Positions 1-8,134 of a DNA stretch of 64,000 bases are shown here, in pieces; the stretch's first letter is position 1; every line of letters starts with the position of its first letter. The DNA comes from Myceligenerans indicum (GTDB taxonomy: Bacteria; Actinomycetota; Actinomycetes; Actinomycetales; Cellulomonadaceae). Position numbers and translations under genes: made by a program. Location of the stretch: NCBI RefSeq assembly GCF_016742955.1, contig NZ_JABBYC010000008.1:62001-126000 (forward strand). Direction: 5' to 3'. The notes below the pieces were generated by a model. That model saw nothing but the letters and a program-made list of their open reading frames with translations. It had not been told where the DNA came from and made no database searches.

Positions 1-1305
1 GGTGCCGTTCCAGTCGACGTTGCCCGCGGTGACGACGGACCCGCTGACCGTGTGGTCGGCGTTCCACAGGCTGCCGATCGTCGTGCCGGCAGGCAGCGTG
101 AACCGTGTGGTCCAGCCATCGGCGCCCGCATCTCCTGCGGTCACCGTGACCTGCGCCTGGAAGCCGCTGCCCCAGTCGTTCACGACGTCGAGCACGGCCT
201 CGCACGCGTCGGTGCCCGGTTCGGTGGGATCATCCGTGGGCTCGGGCGGGTCGGTGGGCTCCGGCGGGTCGGTGGGCTCCGGATCCCCGCCGCCGAACAC
301 TCCGGCCTTGACGGACGTCTCCGACAGGCCGTCGGGGCCGGTGATGACACGGTCACCCCAGCCGGTGCGCCGGGTGGGGTCGAACTGCTCCACCATGTCG
401 AGGTACTCGACGCCTCCCCCGTTACCGCTCCACGACCAGGCGAACCAGCCGATCCCCCGGGACCGCGTGGACGACATGATCGCGTCCTCGTCCGGGTCGC
501 CGTCCGAGTGGTCGTGCCCGAACTCGCCGACGATCAGCGGCAGGCCCATCGCGTCGAAGGCGTCGAGGTAGTCCGTGACCACCTGAGCGCTGGAGTACAC
601 GCCGTACATGTGCACGGAGAACACGGTGTTGCCGTCCGGGTCGGCCGCCGCGACCTGCGGTGCGCCGTCGCGCATGACGCCCTGCCAGTCCTGCCCCCAC
701 GACGGCGCGTCGACGACGATCGTGTGCCCCAGGCCGGCGTCGCGCAGCCGCTGGATCGCGGCCGCCGTGTCGGCCGCCCAGCCCTCGTTCGTCGCGGCAT
801 CGTTGCCGTAGGGCTCGTTGCCGATGTTGACCAGCACGTAGTCCTCTGTGCCCTCCAGCACCGGCTGCAGCGAGATCCAGTAGTCCACGGCCTGGTCGAG
901 CGTCGAAGCGGCGGACTCCTCGCCGAAGCCGGTGGTGTCGTGGTCCTCGAGCATGCAGACCAGCTCGTTCTGCCAGCAGAGGTCCAGCACGTTCTCCACG
1001 TCGGCCGGCTCGTTCCGGTTCCACCGCGTGCCGTCGCTGAGCACGACCCGCACGGCGTTCGCACCGGCGTCGTCGATGTCGGCGAACGACCCGGTCTCGC
1101 TCGCATACCAGGTGTGCGCGTGACTCACCCCGCGAAGCAACAGGGGGGAGCCGTCCGCCTCGAGGAGCTGGTCGCCCTCGACGTGGATGCCGGCTGCCGA
1201 GACACCGGCCGGCGTCGTTCCTTCGGTCGACGCCATCGCCGGCGCCGCGGCGAGCAGCGCGGCGCCCACCGCCGCGACGGACAGGGCCTTTCGTCTGGTT
1301 CGCAT
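1..1305 (-). CDS. Secreted GH5 endo-beta-mannanase with CBM2, 3' end cut by window
   Basis: Likely hydrolyses beta-1,4-mannan outside the cell. The visible 435 residues start with a signal peptide (Arg-rich n-region, hydrophobic stretch, cleavage near AMAS at 23-26). A GH5 TIM barrel follows at about 38-335, with the acid/base Glu164 in the NEP motif (VNIGNEPYG) and the nucleophile Glu261 in LIVGEFGHDH. The pattern resembles actinobacterial GH5 mannanases (subfamily 8-like). Residues 341-365 are a Pro-Thr-Asp/Glu linker built from tandem DNA repeats. From about 366 a CBM2 begins (CEAVLDVVNDWGSGFQ, GWTTRFTLP), and its C-terminus runs off the window. The ATG at 1305 is preceded by GAGGGAG at a good spacing. 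An 8-bp palindrome, GATTAATC (1415-1422), lies about 110 bases upstream and could be part of a sugar-regulator site, but this is only a possibility. A cellulase specificity is the main alternative. Confidence 0.9.
   Translation of the reverse strand, partial: MRTRRKALSVAAVGAALLAAAPAMASTEGTTPAGVSAAGIHVEGDQLLEADGSPLLLRGVSHAHTWYASETGSFADIDDAGANAVRVVLSDGTRWNRNEPADVENVLDLCWQNELVCMLEDHDTTGFGEESAASTLDQAVDYWISLQPVLEGTEDYVLVNIGNEPYGNDAATNEGWAADTAAAIQRLRDAGLGHTIVVDAPSWGQDWQGVMRDGAPQVAAADPDGNTVFSVHMYGVYSSAQVVTDYLDAFDAMGLPLIVGEFGHDHSDGDPDEDAIMSSTRSRGIGWFAWSWSGNGGGVEYLDMVEQFDPTRRTGWGDRVITGPDGLSETSVKAGVFGGGDPEPTDPPEPTDPPEPTDDPTEPGTDACEAVLDVVNDWGSGFQAQVTVTAGDAGADGWTTRFTLPAGTTIGSLWNADHTVSGSVVTAGNVDWNGT
237..282. 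repeat. 18-bp tandem repeats encoding the mannanase linker
   Basis: Near-identical copies of an 18-base unit (TCGGTGGGCTCCGGCGGG on the plus strand) encode the repeated Pro-Glu-Pro-Thr-Asp-Pro linker between the catalytic domain and CBM2. Such linkers expand and contract by slippage. Confidence 0.8.
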
Positions 1306-1441
1306 GAACTCCCTCGTTCCCGGGCACACGGCGCGGACCGTTCCCGCCCGACGACAACCCGCACGCCCCGCCCCAATGTCGCCGCCCGTGCCGGCACGGC
1401 CTAGGACCTGAAGCGATTAATCCGGTGGAACGACAGGAGCG

Positions 1442-2146
1442 TCAGCGCGCGCTCGCGACGGCCTTCTCGCAGCTGGCCCGCATCTCGTCGCCGAGCCGGC
1501 AGTCGCCCGTGCCCTCCGCCGCGAGCAGGCGACGAGCGAGCGCGGCAAGCCCTACCGGGTCGGCCTCTCCCCGTTCGCCGTCACGTGGCTCGACTCCGCG
1601 CGCCACCGAGAAGTACGCGCCGAACCAGTCGGCGATCCGGACGCCGTGCTCGGGCACGTGGACGACGTCGATCGTGTCGCCGGCCCCGATCTCGCCCGCC
1701 TCGGCCACCCGCAGGTAGGCTCCGGTGCGGTTCGCCGCCGTGAAGCGGCGGACCCACTGCTTCTCGCCCATCCGGCGCTGGAACGTCGAACACGGCGTCC
1801 GCGGCTGGGTGACCTCCAACAGCGCCGAGCCGACGCGCCACTGCTCCCCGACCACCGCCGTGCTCACGGCGACACCGGACGTGCGCAGGTTCTCTCCGAA
1901 CAGGCCCGGCGTGATCTCACGGCCGAGTTCTTCCGCCCAGTGCTCGGCGTCCTCCTCGGCATAGGCGTACACGGCCTGGTCAGGCCCGCCGTGGTTGGCA
2001 CGGTCGGCCTGGACATCCGCGAAGAGACCGAGCGCGCGAGCCTTGACCCGCCCTTCGGCAGGACGCTTGTCGATGGCCGTGATACCCACGGTGCCGCTGT
2101 CGGGCAGCAGCTGATGGACGCGACACACGGCGAGAACTGATCCCAT
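1442..2146 (-). CDS. MOSC domain protein (YiiM-like)
   Basis: A 234-residue MOSC (molybdenum cofactor sulfurase C-terminal) domain protein. The family binds molybdenum cofactor or handles sulfur for molybdoenzymes such as those that reduce N-hydroxylated compounds, but the substrate here is not known. Typical family features are HGGPDQAVYAY near the N-terminus, GLFGENLRTSGV, and the conserved cysteine in TQPRTPCSTFQRR. The C-terminal helical part (VARGVEPRDGERG...) matches the YiiM-type extension. Two in-frame ATGs exist (2155 and 2146). I prefer 2146 because an AGGA sequence lies about 10 bases before it, while it abuts the first ATG. It is probably transcribed alone; the next gene on this strand (PH protein) is separated by a hairpin. 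Confidence 0.88.
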   Translation of the reverse strand: MGSVLAVCRVHQLLPDSGTVGITAIDKRPAEGRVKARALGLFADVQADRANHGGPDQAVYAYAEEDAEHWAEELGREITPGLFGENLRTSGVAVSTAVVGEQWRVGSALLEVTQPRTPCSTFQRRMGEKQWVRRFTAANRTGAYLRVAEAGEIGAGDTIDVVHVPEHGVRIADWFGAYFSVARGVEPRDGERGEADPVGLAALARRLLAAEGTGDCRLGDEMRASCEKAVASAR

Positions 2147-2212
2147 GCCGGCCATCCTGCCAGGGCTGCTCGCAGGGGAGCCAGACCGGTCCGGAAAGGC
2201 TGCGGCGGCCCG

Positions 2213-2235
2213 GGGGCGCCACGTGGGAGCGCCCC
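2213..2235 (-). terminator. Hairpin after the PH-domain gene
   Basis: A 7-bp perfect stem, GGGGCGC/GCGCCCC, with a 9-base loop lies just downstream of the PH-domain gene on the minus strand. There is no U-run, as is usual in such GC-rich genomes. Confidence 0.45.
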
Positions 2236-2271
2236 GCAGAACCGAGCGGGGCCACCCCCGGACGGGCGAGG

Positions 2272-2772
2272 TCAGTTGTCCCGCGGGTCCGACTTGCGCA
2301 CGAGGTCCTGCAGCGTGCGCTGCACCTGCTCGACGTCAGGCACGTCGTCGAGAACCATGCCTTCGCGGTCCGAGCCGTCCGAGATCACGAGCGTCCCGCA
2401 GCCGAAGAAACGGTCGCTGAGCTGCTTCTCGAAGGTCACGTCGTTGATCCGGTAGAGCGGGATGTCCCGGCCGGTGTGCGTGAGGATCCCGGTGCGCAGC
2501 GACACCCGCTGATTGGTGATGACGTAGGTGGTGGTCACCCACTTGAGGTACGGCGGGATCGTGGCGGCGACGACGAGCAGGACCGCAACGGCGCTCGCGA
2601 ACAGCGGCGCCCACGACGGCAGGCCGAACATCGGGGCCGCGAGCCAGGCGCCGACGGTCACCACGGCCAGCACCACGATCCACACCACAGGCTTCATCAA
2701 CACCTTGCGGTGCGTCCTCAGGCGCATGATGACGGACTCGCCCTCGGCAAGGTGCTCTTCTCGCAAACCCAT
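2272..2772 (-). CDS. PH domain-containing membrane protein
   Basis: A 166-residue protein of the bacterial PH (bPH2/YdbS-like) family; no catalytic activity is expected. Two adjacent hydrophobic segments (about 26-45 and 50-70) are followed by a PH-like beta domain with the characteristic YVITNQRVSLRTGIL, IPLYRINDVTFEKQLSDRFFGCGTLVISD and a C-terminal helix (VPDVEQVQRTLQDLV). Such proteins sit in the inner membrane with the PH domain in the cytoplasm. The start is uncertain: ATGs at 2781 (MPRMGL) and 2772 (MGLREE) are both possible and neither has a clear ribosome site. The gene is divergent from the arsenic cassette, sharing an upstream region of under 100 bases. Confidence 0.85.
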   Translation of the reverse strand: MGLREEHLAEGESVIMRLRTHRKVLMKPVVWIVVLAVVTVGAWLAAPMFGLPSWAPLFASAVAVLLVVAATIPPYLKWVTTTYVITNQRVSLRTGILTHTGRDIPLYRINDVTFEKQLSDRFFGCGTLVISDGSDREGMVLDDVPDVEQVQRTLQDLVRKSDPRDN

Positions 2773-2859
2773 GCGTGGCATATTGCCATGAATCGGAATC
2801 CGGCAACATGGACCAGCCGGCGAACGACGAGTTCGACACGCTGCATCGACTCGTGCCAA

Positions 2860-2877
2860 TATAGACACATGTCGATA
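2860..2877. promoter_or_regulatory. Candidate ArsR operator overlapping the arsR-arsC start codon
   Basis: Two 8-base arms, TATAGACA and TGTCGATA, form an inverted repeat with one mismatch around a 2-base spacer. The site covers the ATG at 2869. ArsR/SmtB repressors bind AT-rich imperfect palindromes of this size at their own promoters, so autoregulation is likely, possibly of a transcript with almost no leader. This is inferred from position and symmetry only. Confidence 0.5.
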
Positions 2878-4032
2878 CAGGAGCGAGAGGTCGCACCCGC
2901 CGAGCGGCACGCCATCGGCACGGACGCCGCCAACGTCGTCGCGCACACCCTCAAGGCCCTCGCCGACCCGCTCCGCCTGCGCATGCTGTCGGCCATCGCC
3001 ACCGACCCCGGCGGCGAGACCTCCGCCGGGGAACTCGCCACGTTGACCAACGTCGCGCAGCCCACCGTGTCGCACCATCTCAAGGTGCTCCGCGACGTCG
3101 GACTCCTCACGTCCGAACGCCGCGGGACGTTCGTGCTCTACCGGATCACTCCCGGCTACCGGGGCGCGATCACCACCCTCCTGGACCGGTTCGCCCCCTC
3201 CGCCGTCAGCGCCGGGCAGACCCCGTACCTCGCCGGGCTGTCCGACGTCGACCGCGAACTGACCGGCCTGGCGCAGTCCCTCGCGGGGCGCGTGCCCGGG
3301 ACCACCCCGGAGGAGTGCCTCCACGTGGTGCGCGAGTCGTACGCGGCGCTCGCCCGCAGGGGCGGGATCCCGACCCATCTCGTGGCGCTGACCGGGCACT
3401 TCGCCAGGCAGCGGCTCGAAGATCTGGTCAAGGCGCGCGAGTCGCGCGACCGGGTGGGCGACGCGCCGGGCGAGGACGACACGGCACTCCGACAGGCGGC
3501 GGTCGGGGCCGGCAGGAGCGCCGCCAGGTCTGGAGCGGGCTCCGCCGGGCCTGAAGCGGGCTCCGCCGGTCCGGACGCTGCCACCGGCTCCCCCGGGAGC
3601 GCCGGGGATGACCTGCGCAAGCCCCAGGTCCTGTTCGTCTGCGTCGCGAACGCCGGACGCTCTCAGCTCGCCGCGGCCCTGATGGCGCACCACGCGGGTG
3701 ACCGCGTCGTCGTGCGGTCCGCAGGCTCGGCGCCGGCGCCCGATGTGCACGACGCCGTCCGAACGCTGCTCGCGCAGATCGACGGGCGCGGCCGGGACTC
3801 CGGCGTCGAGCACGCCATCTTCCCCAAGCCCCTGACCGACGACGCCGTCCGCGCGGCCGACGTGGTCGTGACGATGGGCTGTGGAGACACCTGCCCGGTA
3901 CTGCCGGGCACGCGGTACGAGGACTGGGTGGTGGGGGATCCCGCCCTGGCATCCCCGGCCGGCGTCGTCGCCATCCGCGACGAGCTCGATCGCCGCGTGC
4001 GAGCTCTGCTCGCGCAGATCCTTCCCGCCTGA
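2869..4032 (+). CDS. ArsR regulator fused to LMW-PTP-type arsenate reductase
   Basis: A 387-residue fusion. Residues 20-105 are an ArsR-type winged helix (LADPLRLRMLSAI, recognition helix in AQPTVSHHLKVLRDVGLL, wing RRGTFVLYRI). Residues about 115-195 look like the three-helix-bundle domain that often precedes actinobacterial arsenate reductases. Residues 200-250 are a Gly/Ala/Ser/Pro linker, and 252-387 are a low-molecular-weight phosphatase/ArsC domain with the P-loop C258-VANAGRS and the YEDWVVGDP acid loop. It should reduce As(V) to As(III) and sense the product. The winged-helix part contains no cysteine at all; the first is Cys150 in the helical domain. The classical As(III)-binding cysteines are therefore missing from the HTH region. 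First gene of the cassette with arsC and an aquaporin. Confidence 0.9.
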   Translation: MSIQEREVAPAERHAIGTDAANVVAHTLKALADPLRLRMLSAIATDPGGETSAGELATLTNVAQPTVSHHLKVLRDVGLLTSERRGTFVLYRITPGYRGAITTLLDRFAPSAVSAGQTPYLAGLSDVDRELTGLAQSLAGRVPGTTPEECLHVVRESYAALARRGGIPTHLVALTGHFARQRLEDLVKARESRDRVGDAPGEDDTALRQAAVGAGRSAARSGAGSAGPEAGSAGPDAATGSPGSAGDDLRKPQVLFVCVANAGRSQLAAALMAHHAGDRVVVRSAGSAPAPDVHDAVRTLLAQIDGRGRDSGVEHAIFPKPLTDDAVRAADVVVTMGCGDTCPVLPGTRYEDWVVGDPALASPAGVVAIRDELDRRVRALLAQILPA

Positions 4033-4071
4033 CCGTGCCCGCCCCGATCCCACTCAACCGATCCCCGGCGA

Positions 4072-4105
4072 CGGACCGTCCCCGGCGCCGGACCGTCCCC
4101 GGCGC
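4072..4105. repeat. 17-bp tandem repeat in the arsRC-arsC gap
   Basis: Two exact head-to-tail copies of CGGACCGTCCCCGGCGC fill 4072-4105 in the 154-base gap before arsC. Each copy contains GGACCGTCC-like symmetry. Further on (4130-4170) a shorter direct repeat (ACGAGACACCTCCC-like) precedes the ribosome site. A terminator/attenuator or slippage product is possible. Confidence 0.75.
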
Positions 4106-4186
4106 CGGGCCCGCCCGGTGCCGACCCGCACAAGACACCTCCCCCACGAGACACCTCCCGCACGAGACCACACCTGGAGCACCCTC

Positions 4187-4600
4187 ATGAGCACCTCGCC
4201 CTCCGCCCTGTTCGTCTGCGTCCACAACGCGGGCCGCTCGCAGATGGCCGCGGGATTCCTGCGCACGCTGTCCGGCGGCGCCGTCGAGGTCAGGTCGGCC
4301 GGCTCGGAGCCCGCCGGACAGATCAACCCCGTCGCCGTGGACGCCATGCTGGAGAAGGGCATCGACCTCCGCGCGGAGCGGCCCAAGATCCTGACCACGG
4401 ACGCCGTGCAGGCGTCCGACGTCGTCATCACCATGGGCTGCGGTGACGCCTGCCCGATCTTCCCCGGCAAGCGCTACGAGGACTGGGCGCTCGAGGACCC
4501 CGCCGGCCAGGGCATCGAGGCGGTGCGTCCGATCCGGGACGAGATCGAGAAGCGCGTGCGGACCCTGATCGCGGAACTGGGCGTGGAGGCCGTGGCCTGA
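4187..4600 (+). CDS. arsC: Arsenate reductase, LMW phosphatase type
   Basis: A 137-residue stand-alone arsenate reductase of the low-molecular-weight tyrosine phosphatase fold. The catalytic loop FVCVHNAGRSQMAAG (Cys12) is close to the N-terminus. VRSAGSEPA and the acid loop YEDWALEDPAGQG follow. It reduces arsenate to arsenite in the cytoplasm with a thiol donor (mycothiol/mycoredoxin or thioredoxin in actinobacteria). The ATG at 4187 has CTGGAG about 8 bases upstream. The TGA overlaps the next gene's ATG (4600), implying translational coupling to the channel gene. It is clearly similar to the reductase half of the preceding fusion, so the cassette encodes two reductases. Confidence 0.95.
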   Translation: MSTSPSALFVCVHNAGRSQMAAGFLRTLSGGAVEVRSAGSEPAGQINPVAVDAMLEKGIDLRAERPKILTTDAVQASDVVITMGCGDACPIFPGKRYEDWALEDPAGQGIEAVRPIRDEIEKRVRTLIAELGVEAVA

Positions 4601-5400
4601 TGGCACAGTCGACGACAACAGGATCGGCCACCGGACCGGCCACCGCACCCGCCCCTGCGGAGACCCGACCGGTCGCGCTCTGGCGCCGTGCGGTCGCCGA
4701 GGCGCTCGGGACCGCGGCCCTCGTCGCGATCGTCGTGGGCTCGGGAATCATGGCCACCGAGCTGTCCGACGACACCGGGCTGCGGCTCCTGGAGAACAGC
4801 CTGGCCACGACGCTCGGGCTGGCCGTGCTGATCGCCGTTCTCGGCCCCGTGAGCGGGGCACACCTGAACCCGGTGGTCAGCCTGGTGGACTGGGTCACCG
4901 CACGCAGGGCCGGCCCCCAGGGCGGCGGCGGTGCCGCAGATCGCCGCAGCGCGGCCCGCGCACGCCTCACGACCGCCGGGGTCTACGTCCCGGCTCAGGT
5001 CGTCGGCGGCATCGCCGGGGCCGTCCTGGCGAACGCCATGTTCGGCCTGCCCACGACGCTCGCGACGCACGAGCGCGCCACGGCACCGCACCTGCTGGCC
5101 GAGGTCGTCGCCACCGCCGGGCTGGTCCTCGTCATCCTGGGCCTCCTGCGGTCCGGACGGGAGACCTGGGTACCGGCCGCCGTGGGCTCGTACATCGGCG
5201 CGGCGTACTGGTTCACCTCGTCGACCTCCTTCGCGAACCCCGCGGTGACCGTGGGACGCATGGTCAGCGACACCTTCGCCGGCATCGCCCCGGGATCGGT
5301 GCTGCCGTTCATCGGGGCGCAGCTGCTCGGCGGCGCGGTCGCGGTCGGGCTGGCGTCGGTGCTGTTCCCGGCGGTCCGCGAGGAGCAGGCCCGCCGCTGA
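4600..5400 (+). CDS. MIP-family aquaporin/aquaglyceroporin of the arsenic cassette (AqpS-like)
   Basis: A 266-residue membrane channel of the major intrinsic protein family. The first NPA box is NPV (SGAHLNPVVS, residues about 86-95) and the second is canonical NPA (SFANPAVTVGRM). Six membrane segments plus the two half-helices are visible. An Arg/Gly/Ala-rich cytoplasmic loop (about 100-125) separates the halves. Position directly after arsC, with overlapping stop and start, indicates a role as arsenite exit channel, as for AqpS in some alpha-proteobacterial ars operons. As(III) made by ArsC would flow out down its gradient. No ArsB or Acr3 pump is seen nearby. Substrate is inferred from context; water or glycerol transport is the alternative. 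Confidence 0.88.
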   Translation: MAQSTTTGSATGPATAPAPAETRPVALWRRAVAEALGTAALVAIVVGSGIMATELSDDTGLRLLENSLATTLGLAVLIAVLGPVSGAHLNPVVSLVDWVTARRAGPQGGGGAADRRSAARARLTTAGVYVPAQVVGGIAGAVLANAMFGLPTTLATHERATAPHLLAEVVATAGLVLVILGLLRSGRETWVPAAVGSYIGAAYWFTSSTSFANPAVTVGRMVSDTFAGIAPGSVLPFIGAQLLGGAVAVGLASVLFPAVREEQARR

Positions 5401-5706
5401 CGGGCCGGGGCACACCGGCAGGTCCCCACGCCGCCCGCCGGTCGTCCGGCCCCCGCCGGTCAGGCCGGCGTGCACGCACGGCGACCCGCCGCCGGCCGGT
5501 GGCGGCGGGTGGGTGCGTCAGCCGGACGAGCGACCGTGGGCAACACCTGTCGCGAACCCCTGGTCAACGCCGTCCGGCGGGGCACCGACCGTGATCGGTC
5601 GTGGTGCCGTGGGGGCGGTGCAGCAGTCCCCGGTCTCGGCCCGCGGCGCCGCGAGGCGCGGATGTCAGACTCCCGCGGCATGCTGTTCTGGACGGAGGGA
5701 GTCATC
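5401..5706. other. Intergenic region after the arsenic cassette
   Basis: About 306 bases without a convincing gene. It holds a hairpin at 5484-5510 and, at its right end, the strong ribosome site (GGAGGGAG) of the VOC gene. An ATG reading at 5660 (MSDSRG...) is in frame with the VOC gene but lacks a ribosome site. Confidence 0.6.
5484..5510 (+). terminator. Hairpin terminator after the aquaporin gene
   Basis: A perfect 10-bp stem, ACCCGCCGCC/GGCGGCGGGT, with a 7-base loop lies 84 bases after the aquaporin stop. It would end the arsenic transcript. Confidence 0.5.
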
Positions 5707-6447
5707 GTGACCGACACACAGGAACCAGCCCGGCCGGGCATCGCCCGGATGGGGTCGGTGGTCCTCGACGTACCGGACCTAACCGCGGCATCCCGGTTCT
5801 GGACCGCCCTGACCGGCGGAGAGATCAGCTCGCAGGACGATCACTGGGTGTCGACCCGCACGGCGGACGGCTGGAGCCTGCACTTCCAGGTCGCGCCGGA
5901 CCTCATCCCGCCGGACTGGCCCGGCCAGGACCGCCCGCAGCAGCTCCACCTGGATCTGCGCACGGCCGACGTCGCCGCGGCGAGCCGGGCCGCCGTCCAG
6001 AGGGGCGCCACGGTGCTCCGGGTGAGCGAGCAGTGGACCACGCTCACCGACCCGGCAGGACATCCGTTCGACCTCTGCGCCGCCGAGGGCAACCCCGGCA
6101 CGACGGTCGCCGGCGTCAACTTCGACGTGCCGGACGCACACACCGCCGTACGCTTCTGGTCAGCGCTGATCGGCGAACCGGTCGCCTACGACCAGGACGG
6201 CATGGGGATGACCGGCGGCGACCGGCCGATCCTCTTCCAGCAGGTCGAGAACTACACCGCACCCGCGTGGCCGGACCCGGCACGGCCGCAGCAGGGACAT
6301 CTGGACCTGTACGTCGACGACCTCGACGCCACCGAGGAGGCGACACTCGCACTCGGCGCGACCCGCCTGCCGAGTGACGGTGAGACGTTCCGCACCTTCG
6401 CCGACCCGGCCGGCCACCCCTTCTGCCTCTGCCTGAACGAGGAGTGA
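5707..6447 (+). CDS. Two-domain VOC (glyoxalase/bleomycin resistance-like) protein
   Basis: A 246-residue protein made of two vicinal-oxygen-chelate modules: about 10-125 (MGSVVLDVPDLTAASRFWTAL ... TLTDPAGHPFDLC) and 130-246 (VNFDVPDAHTAVRFWSALIGEP ... TFADPAGHPFCLC). The repeated DPAGHPF at the end of each module is typical of this family. VOC proteins include metal-dependent enzymes and drug-sequestering proteins; no substrate can be assigned. The GTG at 5707 is chosen because GGAGGGAG lies 6 bases upstream. It converges with the amidohydrolase gene, only 12 bases away. Confidence 0.85.
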   Translation: MTDTQEPARPGIARMGSVVLDVPDLTAASRFWTALTGGEISSQDDHWVSTRTADGWSLHFQVAPDLIPPDWPGQDRPQQLHLDLRTADVAAASRAAVQRGATVLRVSEQWTTLTDPAGHPFDLCAAEGNPGTTVAGVNFDVPDAHTAVRFWSALIGEPVAYDQDGMGMTGGDRPILFQQVENYTAPAWPDPARPQQGHLDLYVDDLDATEEATLALGATRLPSDGETFRTFADPAGHPFCLCLNEE

Positions 6448-6459
6448 CCGGCACGGCGC

Positions 6460-8070
6460 TCACAGCACCCGGTGCGTCCACTCCCCGCCCAGGACGGTGC
6501 CGGCCACCGGCATCGTGCGCAGCGCCTCCGAGACGTCGGACGGATCGGCAGGCTGCACGAGGTAGTCCGCGTGCGAGCCGAGTCCCGGGACGTCCCCGTC
6601 CAGCACGACGAGGTCCGCCGGTCCTCCCTCACCCGGTGCCACGCCATGCCCGGCGGTCGATGCCGCCAGCGCCTGCTCCACGGTGAGCACCTGCTCCGGA
6701 TGCCAGGGTTCGCGTCCGCCGCGGGACCGCGTCACCGCGGACGCGATCGCGAACCACGGATCGAGCCGGGCAACGGGAGCGTCGGATCCGAGGGCGAGCG
6801 GCACACCCGCCGCGGCGAGCGTCGCCAGGGGGAACGCCCGGTCCGTGCGATCGGGCCACAGCCCCTCGGCGACGTCGCGGTCGTCCATCGCATGTTCGGG
6901 CTGCACGCTCGCGGTCACCCGGCCGGCCGCGAACCGCTCGACGTCGGACCACCGCACGAGCTGCGCGTGCTCGATCGAGCCGCGAGCGCCGGTGGCTTCG
7001 AAGGCATCCAGCGCCAGCGAGTTGGCCCGGTCCCCGATGGCGTGGATGGCACAGGTCAGTCCGGCATCCGTGGCACGCTTCATCAGCAGATGCAGGTCCT
7101 CCGGAGGCACGTTGAGCACGCCGTGCGCGTCGGGCCCGTCCGAGCCCTCGTACGGGTCGAAGCAGCAGGCGGTGCGCGAGTTGAGCGAGCCGTCGCTGAT
7201 GACCTTGAGCGACCCCATCTCCACGAGCGGCCGGCCGGTGAGCTCCCCCGCCGGGGCCCGGCCGTCCGGTCCGCTCAGCGGGTCACCGGTGCGCAGACCC
7301 TCGGCCAGCGCCGCGTCGAGATCCCAGTACCAGACGCCCGCGCGTACGCGCAGCCCGTCCCAGGACGGGACGCGGCGCCGCCACGCGCCGACGTTGTCGT
7401 CCATGCCGAAGTCCACGACGCCGACCACGCCCCGGGCGGCCGCGGCCTGGGCGGCGCTGTGCACGAGCCGGTCGAGGGTCGTACCGGACGGATGGTCCAG
7501 CTGTTCGGCGGGCAACATCTCGTCCTCGAGCAGCAGCCCGGTGGGGTGCTCGATCCCGAGCCGTCGCAGGCCGGCCGTGTTCACCCACGCGGAGTGCAGG
7601 TCGAAGGACAACAGCACCACCGGCACGTCCCCGACGGCGTCGAGCATCTCGGCCGTCGGGGGCTCCGGCCAGGTGACCCAGTGCAGCCCGAAGCCGACCA
7701 GCGGCTCCCCCACGCCCCCGCCCTCCGCGGCGCGCGCGTCGAGCGCGTCCTCGACGAGGCGGACGGCGTGCTCCGCCGACGTCGCGGGGGCGACGTCGAG
7801 CCGCCGGCGGACGAGCGCCCACTGCTCCATGTGCGTGTGCGCGTCCCACAGGCCCGGCATCACCCACCGCCCGTCGAGGTCCACCACCTCCGGCGCCGCG
7901 GCACCCGCCCCGGCCGCACGTCCCAGGACCGCGGCGTCGCCGTGCGCGGCGGGGACGATCCGCCTGATCGAGCCGCCCGAGACCTGGATGTCGACGAGAT
8001 GGTCCGCGCCCAGCACCCGGGCACGCGAGAGGATCAGTCTGGTCACGAGCCCAAGGTAAGCCTCAGCCAT
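6460..8070 (-). CDS. Amidohydrolase family protein (YtcJ-like)
   Basis: A 536-residue metal-dependent amidohydrolase of the YtcJ branch, which is about 530 residues in most members. Visible elements are the N-terminal beta domain, the first metal motif GLWDAHTHMEQW, a central MGSLKVISDGSLNSRTA stretch with the usual Lys, later His residues (CAIHAIGDRAN, IEHAQLVRWSD) and the Asp in ALGSDAPVARLDPW. Cytoplasmic; the family hydrolyses amides or imides but the substrate is unknown. ATG 8070 and GTG 8046 are both possible starts and neither has a strong ribosome site; the conserved part begins just after the GTG. It stands alone, divergent from the ABC importer. Confidence 0.88.
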   Translation of the reverse strand: MAEAYLGLVTRLILSRARVLGADHLVDIQVSGGSIRRIVPAAHGDAAVLGRAAGAGAAAPEVVDLDGRWVMPGLWDAHTHMEQWALVRRRLDVAPATSAEHAVRLVEDALDARAAEGGGVGEPLVGFGLHWVTWPEPPTAEMLDAVGDVPVVLLSFDLHSAWVNTAGLRRLGIEHPTGLLLEDEMLPAEQLDHPSGTTLDRLVHSAAQAAAARGVVGVVDFGMDDNVGAWRRRVPSWDGLRVRAGVWYWDLDAALAEGLRTGDPLSGPDGRAPAGELTGRPLVEMGSLKVISDGSLNSRTACCFDPYEGSDGPDAHGVLNVPPEDLHLLMKRATDAGLTCAIHAIGDRANSLALDAFEATGARGSIEHAQLVRWSDVERFAAGRVTASVQPEHAMDDRDVAEGLWPDRTDRAFPLATLAAAGVPLALGSDAPVARLDPWFAIASAVTRSRGGREPWHPEQVLTVEQALAASTAGHGVAPGEGGPADLVVLDGDVPGLGSHADYLVQPADPSDVSEALRTMPVAGTVLGGEWTHRVL

Positions 8071-8134
8071 CACCCGTGCGTGACCGTCCGGCGTGACGCC
8101 CCTCACGGCGCCGGGAAACCAGGAATGCGCGCAA

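Noticed and set aside
2272..4053. 593-codon frame joining the PH-domain protein to sequence antisense of the ars fusion
   Set aside because: Only the last 166 residues are a real protein; the upstream part is antisense to ArsR-ArsC.
2869..5400. Arsenic cassette considered as a mobile island
   Set aside because: No transposase, integrase, tRNA or flanking direct repeats; base composition matches the surroundings.
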